Source: Parasponia andersonii
Lineage: Eukaryota; Streptophyta; Magnoliopsida; Rosales; Cannabaceae
Assembly (NCBI GenBank): GCA_002914805.1
Contig: JXTB01000214.1
Coordinates: forward strand, 172,985-236,984
Length of the DNA stretch: 64,000 nucleotides
Direction: 5' to 3'
Of this stretch, positions 36,890 to 47,548 are shown piece after piece. The position numbers and the translations under genes are program-made. Each line of letters opens with the position of its first letter. Within the stretch, counting starts at the first letter, position 1. The notes below the pieces were generated by a model. That model was not told the DNA's origin. It did not search any database and saw only the letters and a list, made by a program, of their open reading frames with translations.

Positions 36890-37352
36890 TTTAAAACTCA
36901 ATTCACCCCCTTTTGAGTTATCAATCTTGGACTAAAAATAGTTAATAATTAGTATCAGAGTTTGATGCTCAAATTTAAAGGACTTAGTTTTCTTGAGATG
37001 GCATATCTAAACAATTTTCAAAATCTTTTAAATGAGGAGTTTTCAACTTGACCACCATTTTTTAATGGAACAAATTTTAATTATTGAAAAAGTAAAATGC
37101 TTACATATCTACAATCTTTAGATTTTTATTTATAGCATATTGTTACTAAAGGTCCATTTATTTTTAAGAAAAAAGTTGGTGATAACTTTGTTGATTAAGA
37201 AATTGATGAATATGATGCAAATGATAAAATTACTTTTTCAAAAAATAGTAGAGCTACGCATATTTTGATTTGTAGTATGGATAGAGATATATTCAATCAT
37301 ATTGAAAAAGTCACAAATGCTCATAAAATGTGGAATATGCTTGAAGTGTCAT
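36890..37352 (+). pseudogene. Copia LTR end, primer site and gag N-terminus (plus copy)
   Basis: 36890-36947 matches the end of LTR A in opposite orientation. A primer site ATTAGTATCAGAG follows at 36948-36960. Gag starts at ATG 36998 (MAYLNNFQNLLNEEFST, then a stop, then FFNGTNFNYW). It ends abruptly after GAAGTGTCAT at 37352, where the minus copy would continue. It is the same family as the gag at 37380-38751, so one is an inverted duplicate of the other. Confidence 0.8.
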
Positions 37353-37379
37353 CACTTTCATTAATTAAGTACTTAGAGC

Positions 37380-38751
37380 AACCACTTTTTTTACTTGTAC
37401 CTACAACAAAGATTCAAGTTTAGATTTTTGGTACCCACTTAACTTTGGGTCCTTCGGGATTAGTCTTTAAAATTTTTGGTACTTAATCTTGTTTGACACC
37501 AAAATATATATTTTTCTTAATAAAGCATGAAAAACTTGTATGACCATTTTGATTACAATAATTGCATACATATTTTGAGTCACTACTAGATGTTACTTTG
37601 ACAAAATAAGTTTTGAGATACTTTTATTTTATAAAAGGTTCGTATCATATTCCTTCTTTATCAGAAAGACATCTTTATCCACTATGTATTAAATCAAAAT
37701 TCTTCTTTCCATTGATGAATTTGTGGACAATATTGGTTAAATCTAAAATTTTTTCTTTTAAGGAAGTATTTTCATTTTTCAAAGATACACACATATTACA
37801 TATCAAAATAACTTCCTTTTCTTTTGAAAATTTCTCAAGTTCTTTTGATAAAAATAGATAATTTCTTCTTGAGAACATTATTTTTCAAAACAAACAATTT
37901 GTAGTTATCATGTAATTCATTAAAATCTTCAAGTAGCTCATTATATGATAATTCTTCTTCATCACTTTCATTGTCAAAATCATTACTATCATCAAGAAAG
38001 TCATCATGTCAGTTATTATTGAGTTCAAGAGAGTTTACCTCATCATTGATAGCCATGAAGCACATCTTATCTTCTTGATCTCCTTCATTACTTTCTTTCA
38101 TCAAGATCTTATGTGTCATGAGTGAACTCATGAGTTCTTCTAGAAAAAGTTTGATGAGATCTTTTCCTTCTTGAATTGCTACCACTTTGCTTCTATATGC
38201 TTTATGAAGACTCCTAAGTATTTTGTTCACCAAGTCTATGTTAGAAAATAATTTCCTAAGAGTATTGAGAGAGTTAATAATAGTAGTGAATCTAGAAAAT
38301 ATTTGTGTAATAGTCTCGTCTTTATGCATCTTGAATAATTTGTATTGGCGAGTAAGAATATTGATTTTTGTCTCTTTCAAAGAATTTGTGTCTTAATATG
38401 ACACTTCAAGCATATTCCACATTTCATGAGCATTTGTGGCTTTTTCAACATGGTTGAATATATCTCTATCCATACCATAAATCAAAATATGCATAGTTCT
38501 ATCATTCTTTGAAAAAGTAATTTTATCATTTGCATCATATTCATCAATTTCTTTATCAACAAAGTTATCACCAACCTTTTCTTAAAAACAAACGGACCTT
38601 TAGTAACAATATGCCATAAATCAAAATCTAAAGATTGTAGATATGTAAGCATCCTACTCCTCTAATAATTAAAATCAGTTCCATACAAAAATGGTGATCT
38701 AGTTAAAAATCCTTCATTTGAAAGATTTTGAAAATTGTTTGGGTATGCCAT
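37380..38751 (-). pseudogene. Copia gag and start of protease (minus copy)
   Basis: The start ATG is at 38749-38751, 36 bases after the primer site. 38009-38380 gives KETKINILTRQYKLFKMHKDE followed by EGKDLIKLFLEELMSSLMTH, the UBN2-type gag. 37675-37878 encodes a lysine/glutamate-rich coiled-coil segment (KELEKFSKEKE, SLKEKILDLTNIVHKF). The frame then decays through a WVPK-containing linker near 37420-37440 and a possible protease fragment at 37353-37400, and stops at the inverted junction. Stops interrupt gag near 38000 and 38390. Confidence 0.78.
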
Positions 38752-38787
38752 CTCAAGACAGTTAAGTCCTTTAAATTTGAGCACCAA

Positions 38788-38801
38788 GCTCTGATACCAA
38801 T
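38788..38801 (-). promoter_or_regulatory. tRNA-Met primer binding site of E5
   Basis: The minus strand reads AATTGGTATCAGAG, adjacent to LTR A. Confidence 0.88.
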
Positions 38802-40295
38802 TGTTAGCTATTTTTAGCCTAAGATTAACAACCCAAAAGAAGGGGTGAATTGGGTTTTAAAACATTTTAAGAGACTTTTTAACTATTTAAAATCATAGAC
38901 CACTATTTTGAAACTTTGAGGCTAAATGAATAGTAATACTAAACATATAACAATAATACCAAGTATATTAAATACACTAAATATTAAACACTCAAATAAA
39001 TAGCTTGCAATAAAGTAAAGAGTGTAGAGATAGAGAAAATACGAATCCGATTTTTAAGAGGTTCGACAAACATGACGGTTTGCCTATGTCTCTGACCCTC
39101 GGCAACTTACTTTGAACTTCCACTATTCAAATCAAGATGGGCTTGACCGACCCCTGTACACAACGAGTGATTTCTCCTTAGACATACTCACATTTTACAA
39201 TAGTCTTGACTCTAATTCTATCACGTCTAACCTTGGATTATTTTGACTTTGGTGTCAATCCTCACTTACATGGATTGCTTAGATAATGGAGCCAATATCA
39301 CTAACTCATGAGTTATTTAGGCTCCGGTGACAATCTCACATAACATTTGGGTTGTTTAGACTCTAGTGACAACTTCACCTAAATCGAATTATTTTGACTC
39401 CAATGGCAATCTCACCTCATAATTACAATTTTGGTTTTGTTGAATCTCTCTCTAATGAAAGTATTTGATACAAGGTAAGCTTAGAGAGAATAGATGAAAA
39501 TACAAGATATTATCTAGTTTGGCTCATGTGATTTTTTTCGAAAAGTAGATTTGAAAGTTTGAATCACAAAAATTGATTTAAGCAACTTGATTATATGATA
39601 TAAGCTATGTAAGAATGTTCAAAGATTATTTCAAGTGTTAAAAAGAATTCTATTTATAGACTAGAATGAAAACTAGCCGTTTTGGACTACTGACAGACAA
39701 TTTGTCTTTTTTGGCAGACCAAAAATACTAGTCGTTGAAAGTACGGTTATAATAGTCAAATTTGAAAAACTGTTTAAAAAAATTGTAAAGGAATCGGTCG
39801 ACGGATTCTGGCCGTCGGTCTACTGATTTTGTCCAAGAGCGGTTTTTTAATTTTATTTCAAGTTTTTTTCAATTATTTCTAAAATATGACTTTATAAATT
39901 GATTTAATATATAATTTAGGAACTATAAAAATTCATAAATCAATTTAAAAGCTTGTCTAAAATAAATTTCTTATTTTAATTGGAGATAAATAGGTTTGAT
40001 AGTTTTACTTTGAAAATTTCCAATTTTATAAAAAATTTGAGCCATTAAGATCATATTATGTGCAAACAAGTATTCAAATACAAGAATTGAGCATATAACC
40101 TTTGTTAGTCTAGGTCTTGCAATTTTGAATCATTATCTTCAAGCTCTTTTTCATCCATCTTCAAGGTTGATTCTTTGATTAACTCGAGTTAGAACTTTTA
40201 AAGCTATTTCACTATATACTCAAGTTAAAACATCAATACTAAATCAAATGTTTGTTATCTTTAAAATAAGAGTGAAAAATCTCAATTTCTTAACA
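38802..40295 (-). repeat. LTR A of the A/B/C Copia family
   Basis: 1,494 bp. On the plus strand it starts TGTTAGCTATTTTTAGCC and ends TTCTTAACA. It shares long stretches with LTR B and LTR C (for example AAATAGCTTGCAATAAAGTA). A region of repeated short units (GGTGACAATCTCAC-like, each after GACTCCGG or GGATTGTTTAGA) lies at about 39240-39420. Confidence 0.85.
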
Positions 40296-40311
40296 ATCTC
40301 CTGATAGCTAT
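40296..40311. other. 16 bp junction: remnants of polypurine tract and primer site
   Basis: ATCTCCTGATAGCTAT joins LTR A to LTR B. Its left half resembles the reverse of the polypurine tract found right of LTR B (TCTCCTCC). Its right half resembles the reversed primer site (CTGATACCAAT) found left of LTR A. It looks like an internal region deleted to almost nothing. Confidence 0.55.
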
Positions 40312-40789
40312 TGTTAGCCCAAGATTGACTACCCAAAAAAGGGGTGAATTGGGTTTTAAAACGTTTTAACTTTTCAAATATTCAAAACCACGGACCACTA
40401 TTTTAAAACTTTTTAGCTAAATCAACAATAATGCCAAACATAAAGTAATAATAGCAAGTATATTAAGCACACTAAATATTAAACACTCAATTAAATAGCT
40501 TGCAATAAAGTAAAGAGTGTAGGGATAGAGAAAGTGCAAACTCGGTTTTTACGAGGTTCGACAAACACGATGGTTTGCCTACATCCCCGGTCCTTGGCAA
40601 CTTGCTTTGAGTTTTCCACTATCAGATCAAGATTATGGGCTTGACCGACCCTTTTACAAACGAAGTGAATTCTACTTAGGAAAACCTTAGCCTTTACAAT
40701 AATCTTGACTCCGGCTCTATCACGCCTAACCTCGGATTATTTTGATTCCGGTGACTACCTCACCTATATGGATTGTTTAGACAATGGTG

Positions 40790-41586
40790 TGATATAAATC
40801 CATGCACGGTTACAAAGGAACCAATTCAAGTTCCTATTAGTCTAGTTACAAGAGCACTTGCAAAAAAAATTGCAAAATATATTAAGTGGACTGATTCAAG
40901 GGATTTGGGTTTAGGCATGCACGTGGAAACCCATTAATAGAGATGAATGAATTTATAAGGCCTTAACAAGCTTGATTCAAGTTCAAGAAAGTCCATAAGC
41001 GCATGAAAGGGAAATCTGATATGTAAATACTTGAACGCCAAGTCATAGCTTACTTTCCTATTTTAGTTATTAGTTTCCTAAAACGATTTATTTGCTTGTT
41101 TCCTTTTCTTTAGTGGTATGTAATAGGCTGAAAATTAAGGGATTAAAATCAGATTGCCTACCATGTAATTAGGGACGAATTTAGGTTAGCTATTAGGGTT
41201 ATTTTTCCACTTTCTTTTTCTGATTTTGGGTAAGTTGCCTTAGGTGTTTTTTTTAGGGTTTGTTAGACTTAAAATTTCGTGACCCTTGGCCTATATATTG
41301 TACACTTTTCATTTAATAAGAACAGATTACAATTCATTAAAAATTAAGAGTAATTTCTCTTTGGTTCTTTGAGAACTTATTCGAACTTATCAGATTTCTC
41401 TCTGGCGTTTATCCCTTGACTTATCAATCGAGTTTTCCATCCTTGATTGTGGCGTCTTCCTTATACCAAGGTTCACATCTCTTTATAGGTGTTGGGTAGA
41501 GGTTTTCCATCCGAATCTGATTGTAGAACGGTCCTATGCATCATCCTTGTTTTGAGTTTCGTCACAAGTTGGCGGGGTTCATATCA
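40790..41586 (+). repeat. 5' LTR of Gypsy element E7
   Basis: 797 bp, TGATATAAAT to GGTTCATATCA. Closely similar to 44626-45423. It contains a TATATATTG promoter-like site near 41290. Confidence 0.9.
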
Positions 41587-41602
41587 TTTGGTACTAGAGC
41601 CA
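41587..41602 (+). promoter_or_regulatory. tRNA-Met primer binding site of E7
   Basis: TTTGGTACTAGAGCCA directly after the 5' LTR. Confidence 0.85.
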
Positions 41603-42445
41603 AATTCTAGTCTAAGGTTTTATCTATCTTTTTATCTTTTCCTTTTTTTCCTTTTTTATTGTCAAAAATAGCCTTTATTCTTTCTTCTATTTTTCATCTA
41701 AATCGTCAAAAAAAAAAACAAAAAAAAAACATAAACTCGATCTGTTCTAGTCATAGCCAATTCAGATTGCTTGTTTGCTATTGAATTCGAATTTATTTCT
41801 TGGTGTCTTTCAGTTAGCCTTTGTGTTTTCAGATATTATTTGGGTTCTCAAGTAAAAAGAGAACAAAAGAGACAGAATCCCAAAATTAAATATAGAAAAA
41901 CAAAAAGGAAGAATCTGTGGTTGAATTAGAGAATTTTGATAGTGCTTCAGCAAAATGGTTGTAACTTCTGATCTGGTTATTGAAACAATACATATTATAT
42001 ATCAAATTGAAGCTTATTCTGAGTCCTGTCACTCTAAACCAAATATATATTGTTCACCCCAGTTTTTAAGCTCAAAATCCATCATTTTCATCACTTTCCT
42101 AGCCTTCAAAGTTTTGTGTGCGCTTTTTTTCTTTGTTTCGCTTTCTTTGCTTATCAATTTCTAGAAACTGTTATTCCAAGTTATTACATTAACTCCTGAT
42201 TTGGTTGGTGAGTTTTTGTGTGGATTGTTGCTCAATAATTCTGATTATTTGTTTGAATTAGTTTGATAAGAACTTTTGAGAAATTATGTGTGGAAAAAGG
42301 CAAGAGTGGTGAGCACATAAGATGGTAAAAGCTAATCTGATATATTCGAGTGAAACATGAGTGAAATTGAGTGATTCAATACTGAGTGAAATACGTGAGA
42401 GAGTGTGTGAGGTCTTTTTTTTCTAAATTTGTTTTGCAGTAAACA

Positions 42446-43595
42446 TGTCAGATAATAAGGACAGAAACAATTCTGGAGATACATCTGGAGTGAGTGATCC
42501 AAAACTTCTCATGGAAGCCTTAATTGGCGAGATGAGGAGAGTATGAGAGCCGACATGGAGTAGGTTCATGAATGGATAGATAGAATAGAGAACAGACGTG
42601 TGGTGCAGCCACAAATCACTCCTAATATATGTAGAAGAGAGAGAGTCCAGCATAGGGAAGCGATAGCTGAAAATGAAGAGTATTATAGAGATACTTTTAG
42701 AGATGAAGATAATCGAGATTCAATAGTTGGTAATAAGAGATACGGTGGGAAGTTTAGAGGAGCTAAGAATTGAGAAGATAATACATTGGGTAGTATTAAG
42801 ATGAAGATTCCATCCTTTCAAGGCAAGAACGATCCAGAAGCTTACCTGGAATGGCAGAAAAAGATTGAATTAGTATATGATTGCAACAATTACTCTGAGA
42901 TTAAGAAGATAAAGCTTGTTGCCATTGAATTTTCTGATTATGCAATTGTATGGTGGGATCAGTTAGTAATGAATATGAGAAGAAATAGGGAGCATCCAGT
43001 AGAGACGTGGGAGGAGATGAAAACAGTGATGAGAAAGAGGTTTGTACCGAGCTACAACTACTGGGAATTGTATAACAACTTGCAAAGCCTTAGGCAAGGT
43101 AACTGGAGTGTAAAGGAATATTATAAGGAGATGGAGGTTACTATGATTCGAGCGAATGTAGAGGAGGATCGGGAGGCTACAATGTCCAGATTCTTGGTTG
43201 GTTTGAATCGAGAAATTGCTAATATGGTGGAATTGTAACATTACGTGGAGTTGGAAGATATGGTCCACGTGGCTATAAAAATTGAGAACCAACTCAAGAA
43301 GAGGGATAGCACATGTCCAAGCCAAAATCCAAGTACATCCGCATGGAAATCGAATCAATGGAAGAAGGATGAGAGGCAACCTACGATGAAGCCTAAAGCT
43401 GAGCAAAACCAAGAAGTGACCAGCCTTGTAAATCAAGGTAAATTTGATTCTTCTACTTCTAGGAATCGTGATATCAAGTGCTTTAAATGTCAAGGAATGG
43501 TTCACATAGCTAGCCAATGTCCAAACAAAAGAATTATGGTATTGCGAGATGACAATGAAATTGAAACCGAAAACGAAGTTGCAATGGTTAAATGA
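42446..43595 (+). pseudogene. Gypsy gag of E7
   Basis: The likely start is ATG 42446 (MSDNKDRNNSGDTSG). A frameshift near 42540 precedes the long open block at 42786-43238: KIPSFQGKNDPEAYLEWQKK, FSDYAIVWWDQL, TWEEMKTVMRKRFVPSYN, which is the retrotransposon gag capsid domain. A TAA at 43236-43238 stands where a glutamine (CAA) is usual. The frame then continues to 43595 through an intact CX2CX4HX4C zinc knuckle (CFKCQGMVHIASQC near 43480-43520), the RNA-binding part. Only one stop and one shift separate it from a complete gag, so it is comparatively young. Confidence 0.85.
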
Positions 43596-43995
43596 TAGCG
43601 ATGAATTGAAGGTTAATAAACAAATGTTAGTTTCTTTTCGTATTGGGAAATATGAAGATAAAATTTTGTGCGATGTGATTCCGATGCAAGCTGGACACTT
43701 GTTACTAGATCGACCATGGCAATTTGATAGGCTTATTAAACATGATGGCTTCACCAACAAGTACTCGTTTGTACTTAATCAAAGGACAATCACTCTAGTT
43801 CCTTTGACACCAAAAGAAGTACATGAAGATCAAGTGAGGTTACAAAAAGAGAGTGATCAAAAGAAGAAGAGTGAAAAAGAGAGAGAGGCCCAAGAAAAAA
43901 AGAGAGAAAAAGCAATAATAGATTTGGCCATTGAGAGAAAAACAGAGAGAAAACAAATAATTTTTATGCAAAAGCCAAAGAAATTAAGAGAGTGA
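43549..43995 (+). pseudogene. Gypsy protease-to-RT linker of E7
   Basis: A second frame overlaps the gag end. It reads SFRIGKYEDKILCDVIPMQA, GHLLLDRPWQFDR, HDGFTNKYSFVL, the conserved block that follows the aspartic protease in this Gypsy group. A highly charged K/E-rich tail follows. The protease active site itself (D-S/T-G) is missing, so an internal deletion lies around 43600. Confidence 0.75.
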
Positions 43996-44612
43996 TGTTT
44001 TCAAACCAGCCGATGATTGTACTCTTGTACAAGGAGGCATTTTTAAACACTAACGATCTTGATCCTATTTTGCATAGTTCTGTAGTTTCTCTCTTGCAGA
44101 AATTTTGTGATGTTTTTCCCGAGAAAATTCCTAATGGATTACCACCAATCTGAGGGATTGAGTATCGAATTGACTTCATGCACAGTGCCATCATTCCAGA
44201 TCATCCAGCCTATAGGAGTAACCCGAGGAGACAAAGGAATTACAAAGATAGGTTGATGAAGAAAAGATTCATGCTATCCAAGAATGGCCAAGTCCAATGA
44301 CTGTAAGTTTAGGTATTGGCGCAGTTCTTATACAAGAAAGACAACCAATTGCATATTTTAACGAGAAACTAAGTTAGGCTGCTTCAAACTATATTACTTA
44401 TGATAAAGAAATGTATGTGTTGGTTCAAACTATGAAACCATGGTAATATTACATTTGGGAGTTCGTGATTCACAGTAATCATGAGTCGTTGAAGCTCTTT
44501 AAAGGTTAGCACAAGTTGAATAAGGGGCTTGCATGATGGGTGGAATTTATTGAGACGTTTCCATATGTCATCCGATATAAACAAGACGAAGATTTGAGGA
44601 CAAATCCTTTTC
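43996..44612 (+). pseudogene. Gypsy RT start fused to RNase H remnant of E7
   Basis: 44080-44240 reads FCDVFPEKIPNGLPP, then GIEYRIDF and HPAYRSNPR, the N-terminal edge of RT. The text then jumps near 44300 into RNase H (GAVLIQERQPIAYFNEKLS, YDKEMYVLVQ, HSNHESLKLF, KGLA.WVEFIETFPYVI). The palm with the YxDD/FxDD box is gone. After 44580 it jumps again straight to the end of pol (DLRTNPFQEEGND), so integrase is deleted too. Confidence 0.8.
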
Positions 44613-44625
44613 AAGAGGAGGGGAA
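44613..44625 (+). promoter_or_regulatory. Polypurine tract of E7
   Basis: AAGAGGAGGGGAA precedes the 3' LTR start TGATGCGAAT. Confidence 0.8.
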
Positions 44626-45423
44626 TGATGCGAATTCAGGCACAATTACAAAGGAGCCAATTCAAGTTCTCATTGGTCTAGTTACAAGAGCACATGCAAA
44701 AAAATTCCAAAATGTGTTAAGTGGACTGATTCAAGAGATTTGGGTTCAGGCATGCACGTGGAGGCCCATTGATAGAGTTGAACGAATTTCTAAGGCCTTA
44801 ACAAGCTTGATTCAAGTTCAAGAAAGTCCATAGGTGCATATGAAAGGGAAATCTGATATGTAAAGACTTGAACGCTAAGTCATAGCTTACTTTCCTATTT
44901 TAGCTATCAGTTTCCCAAAACGATTTATTTTCTTATTTCCTTTTCTTTAGTGGTGTGTAATAGGCTGAAAATTAAGGGATTGAAATCAGATTACCTACCA
45001 TGTAATTAGGGACGAATTTAGGTTAGCTATTAGGGTTATTTTCCTACTTTTCTTTTCTGATTTTGGGTAAGTTGCCTTATGTGTTTTTTTTAGGATTTTT
45101 TAGACTTAAAATTTCGTGGCCCTTGGCCAATATATTGTAAACTTTTCATTCAATAAGAGCATATTACAATTCATTAAAAATTAAGAGTAATTTCTCTTTG
45201 GTTCTTTGAGAATTAATTCGAACTTATCAGATTTCTCTGTAGCGCTCATCTCTTGACTTATCAATCGAGTTTTCCATCCTCGATTGTGGCGTCTTCCTTA
45301 TACCAAGGCTTACATCTCTTTAAAGGTGTTGAGTCGAGATTTTTCGTCTGAATCTGATTGTAGAACGGTCCTAGGCATCATCCTTGTTTCGGGTTTCGTC
45401 ACAAGTTGGCAGGGTTCTTATTA
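44626..45423 (+). repeat. 3' LTR of Gypsy element E7
   Basis: 798 bp, partner of 40790-41586, ending TTCTTATTA before the target duplication. Its first ~200 bp stay open in the frame of the preceding pol end (LIGLVTRAHAKKFQN, SGLIQEIWVQAC, to 44833), so the polyprotein tail is encoded by the LTR. Confidence 0.9.
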
Positions 45424-46667
45424 TGGTGCCAATCTCACCAATTTACGGGTTGTTTATGACTCCGGTAGCAACCTCACCTAAATCGGGTTGTTTATGAATT
45501 CGGTGGTAATCTCACCTCATACTCAATGGTTTTTCAATAAACAAGAGTGAATAGTCACTCACAAATTCTCCTCACAAAGTAATTAATACAATTTTGGCTT
45601 AGGAGATTTGAGAACAATACACTATGAATGCTCTAAGATTGGCTCAATATGATTTGAAAGTGTAATTGATGTGAAAATAAGCTAAGACACTTTAAGAGTA
45701 GATAAATATCTATTTAAGTTCATGCTCTTGTGTTAAATGACATCAAATAAGGCTCTATATATAGATATCTAAGAAAACTAGCCGTTTATAGTTGTTATTA
45801 GCTCTATGCCAAATGTTTAGTCGACCAAAATTAAATCTGGTCAACCAAAAATATAGCCGTTGGAGTTTGACACATAAGTTCAGATTCAACGGTCATTTCT
45901 GCCCACTGGTCTAAAAAGTGGTCGACCAACTTTGGTCGACCAAAAATACTGTTGGTCGACCAAAATCATATTCTGGTCATATTTCAGATTTTGACAGGAT
46001 TTTGGCATTTTTCAGATTTTAACAGCTTTTGGCATTTTTCAAAAGCTGACTTCTAAATTTGTTTTAAACACTTTAAAAACATTAGAAATCAATTTGAAAA
46101 GAATATTTTGGCTATTGCAAACTTGTTTTAGTTTCGCAAAGACATTTAACAATAATTTAGAAAGTGTTCATCCTAAAACACATTCTTGTTTATAAATAGA
46201 AAATCTTCTTTTAACCTATTTTAAATAATCATGATTTCAAATATATTTGCAACTTGTTTAACCTTAAAAAATCATGTTTTAAAGAATATTTTCCCATTCA
46301 AAAAGATCATTATATTTTATTCTTAAACTTCTATGATAAAATAACCATTTTAATCTTAAGATAGTTTAAAAACTCTTTTGAAAAGTATGAGCCAATGCAA
46401 AGAGAATATATGTACAATGAACTAAATCAAATACAAGACTAAGTATGAATATACCATATCTAGACTCTTGTATCTTGATTATTCATCCTTAAGTTTGATT
46501 CTAGTAAGTCCATAAGCATCCATCTTCAAGCTTGATCCATTGATTAACTTGAGGTAGAACTTTAATACTATTTCACTACACACTTAAGTTAAATCATTAG
46601 TACTAAATCAAATGTTTGTTATCTTCAAAATAAGAGTGAGTAAGATTGAAACCTTAATTTCCCAACA

Positions 46668-47496
46668 TCTCCTCCTTTTTTATGATGACAAATATTGATT
46701 TATGAGATAAAAGAAAATATACAATAAGAATACAAAAATATGAAATTTGAAAAGTTTACCTTAATCTTTACCATATTTTAAGTTTTATCTCAAAATATGC
46801 TTGATAAAATAAATAGGGTTTGCTCCTCCTTTTTTACTCAATTAAGGATCATAAGTATATTATGAGAAAATATAAAAGTGTGTGCTAAACAAAATTCTCC
46901 TCCTTAAAATATATACACTCATAAATGAATCTTTTTATCCTCATATTCACAAATTATCATTAATATACACATGAACTTTTTTGCACGTATTAATTATCTT
47001 TGAGGCAGTGACCCTTACAGTTCATTCTCTTTATTTATTAATCATTTCTTTTTAGAAAAAAGATTACAACTTTCTTTTTTTAGTATTTCCCAAAATGAGA
47101 AATATGATTGGTTTAATGGTTAAGGCAAAATCAAATATTCGGCTCTAGATGTAATTTATATATATAAAAAAACAAAATAGTCATATTTATATATCTTTAT
47201 TTCTTAAATTTTTTAGAGTTTTTTACTTAATTGATTATTAAATAAAAATGTTAGAAAATAGACAACAATAAAAAAAATTTACATGTAACAAAAATAAATA
47301 TGACCAGTATTAAAATCTAAGGATGATTTCAAATTCAAATACTTTATGTGAATACCAAAAGAAACCAACCAAAAAAAAAAATAGCAAAAGCCCAAGAATC
47401 CATAATATATATATATATATATATTAAAACTAGAGATCAAAAATTTTAACACCAAATATTTTTATCTTTAAAGACTAAAAATAAACATTGTCTTAT
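46668..47496 (-). other. 3' non-coding end of the Copia element right of LTR B
   Basis: Starts with the polypurine-tract complement at 46668-46681. A similar TCCTCCTTTTTTAC recurs at about 46822-46836 and TTCTCCTCCTTA at about 46902. This repeated motif is common in the 3' untranslated part of Copia elements. No protein-coding text survives, and the right boundary is unclear. Confidence 0.45.
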
Positions 47497-47504
47497 TAAT
47501 AATG

Positions 47505-47548
<44 letters not shown>
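47497..47548. repeat. AAT microsatellite at the E8 insertion site
   Basis: (AAT)n run ending in ATAAT directly at the LTR start. The other half is at 57765-57790. Confidence 0.9.

Larger units (their letters stand above)
36868..40295 (-). mobile_element. Rearranged Copia element with inverted gag copies (E5)
   Basis: The minus-strand part has LTR A (38802-40295), primer site, and gag from 38751 to about 37380, where it breaks off in the protease. To its left is a second, plus-strand copy of the LTR end, primer site and gag N-terminus (36890-37352). The two copies are inverted repeats of each other around a ~1 kb spacer. Confidence 0.8.
40790..45423 (+). mobile_element. Internally deleted Ty3/Gypsy element (E7) nested in LTR B
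   Basis: 4,634 bp flanked by the 5 bp duplication TGGTG (40785-40789 and 45424-45428). LTRs are 797 and 798 bp. The order is primer site, gag with zinc knuckle, protease region, a scrap of RT start, an RNase H fragment, polypurine tract. Most of RT and the whole integrase are missing, so any mobility would have depended on proteins of a relative. Confidence 0.9.
40312..46667 (-). repeat. LTR B of the A/B/C Copia family, split by Gypsy element E7
   Basis: The left part is 40312-40789 and the right part 45429-46667 (about 1.7 kb together). It starts TGTTAGCCCAAGATTG and ends CCCAACA. It is followed at 46668 by TCTCCTCCTTTTTT, the reverse of a polypurine tract, so B is the 3' LTR of a minus-strand element to its right. 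The join across the insertion restores the text GATTGTTTAGACAATGGTGC found in LTR A-like form. Confidence 0.83.

Noticed and set aside
37613-37861. Plus-strand frame of 82 codons in the spacer of the inverted gag copies
   Set aside because: The minus strand here encodes the gag coiled-coil segment of the Copia element, so the plus frame is its shadow.
42963-43760. 265-codon minus-strand frame over the E7 gag
   Set aside because: It is antisense to recognisable gag and has no family resemblance.
47497-47548. Regular AAT repeats as a possible CRISPR-like array
   Set aside because: A simple microsatellite without spacers, in a plant genome.
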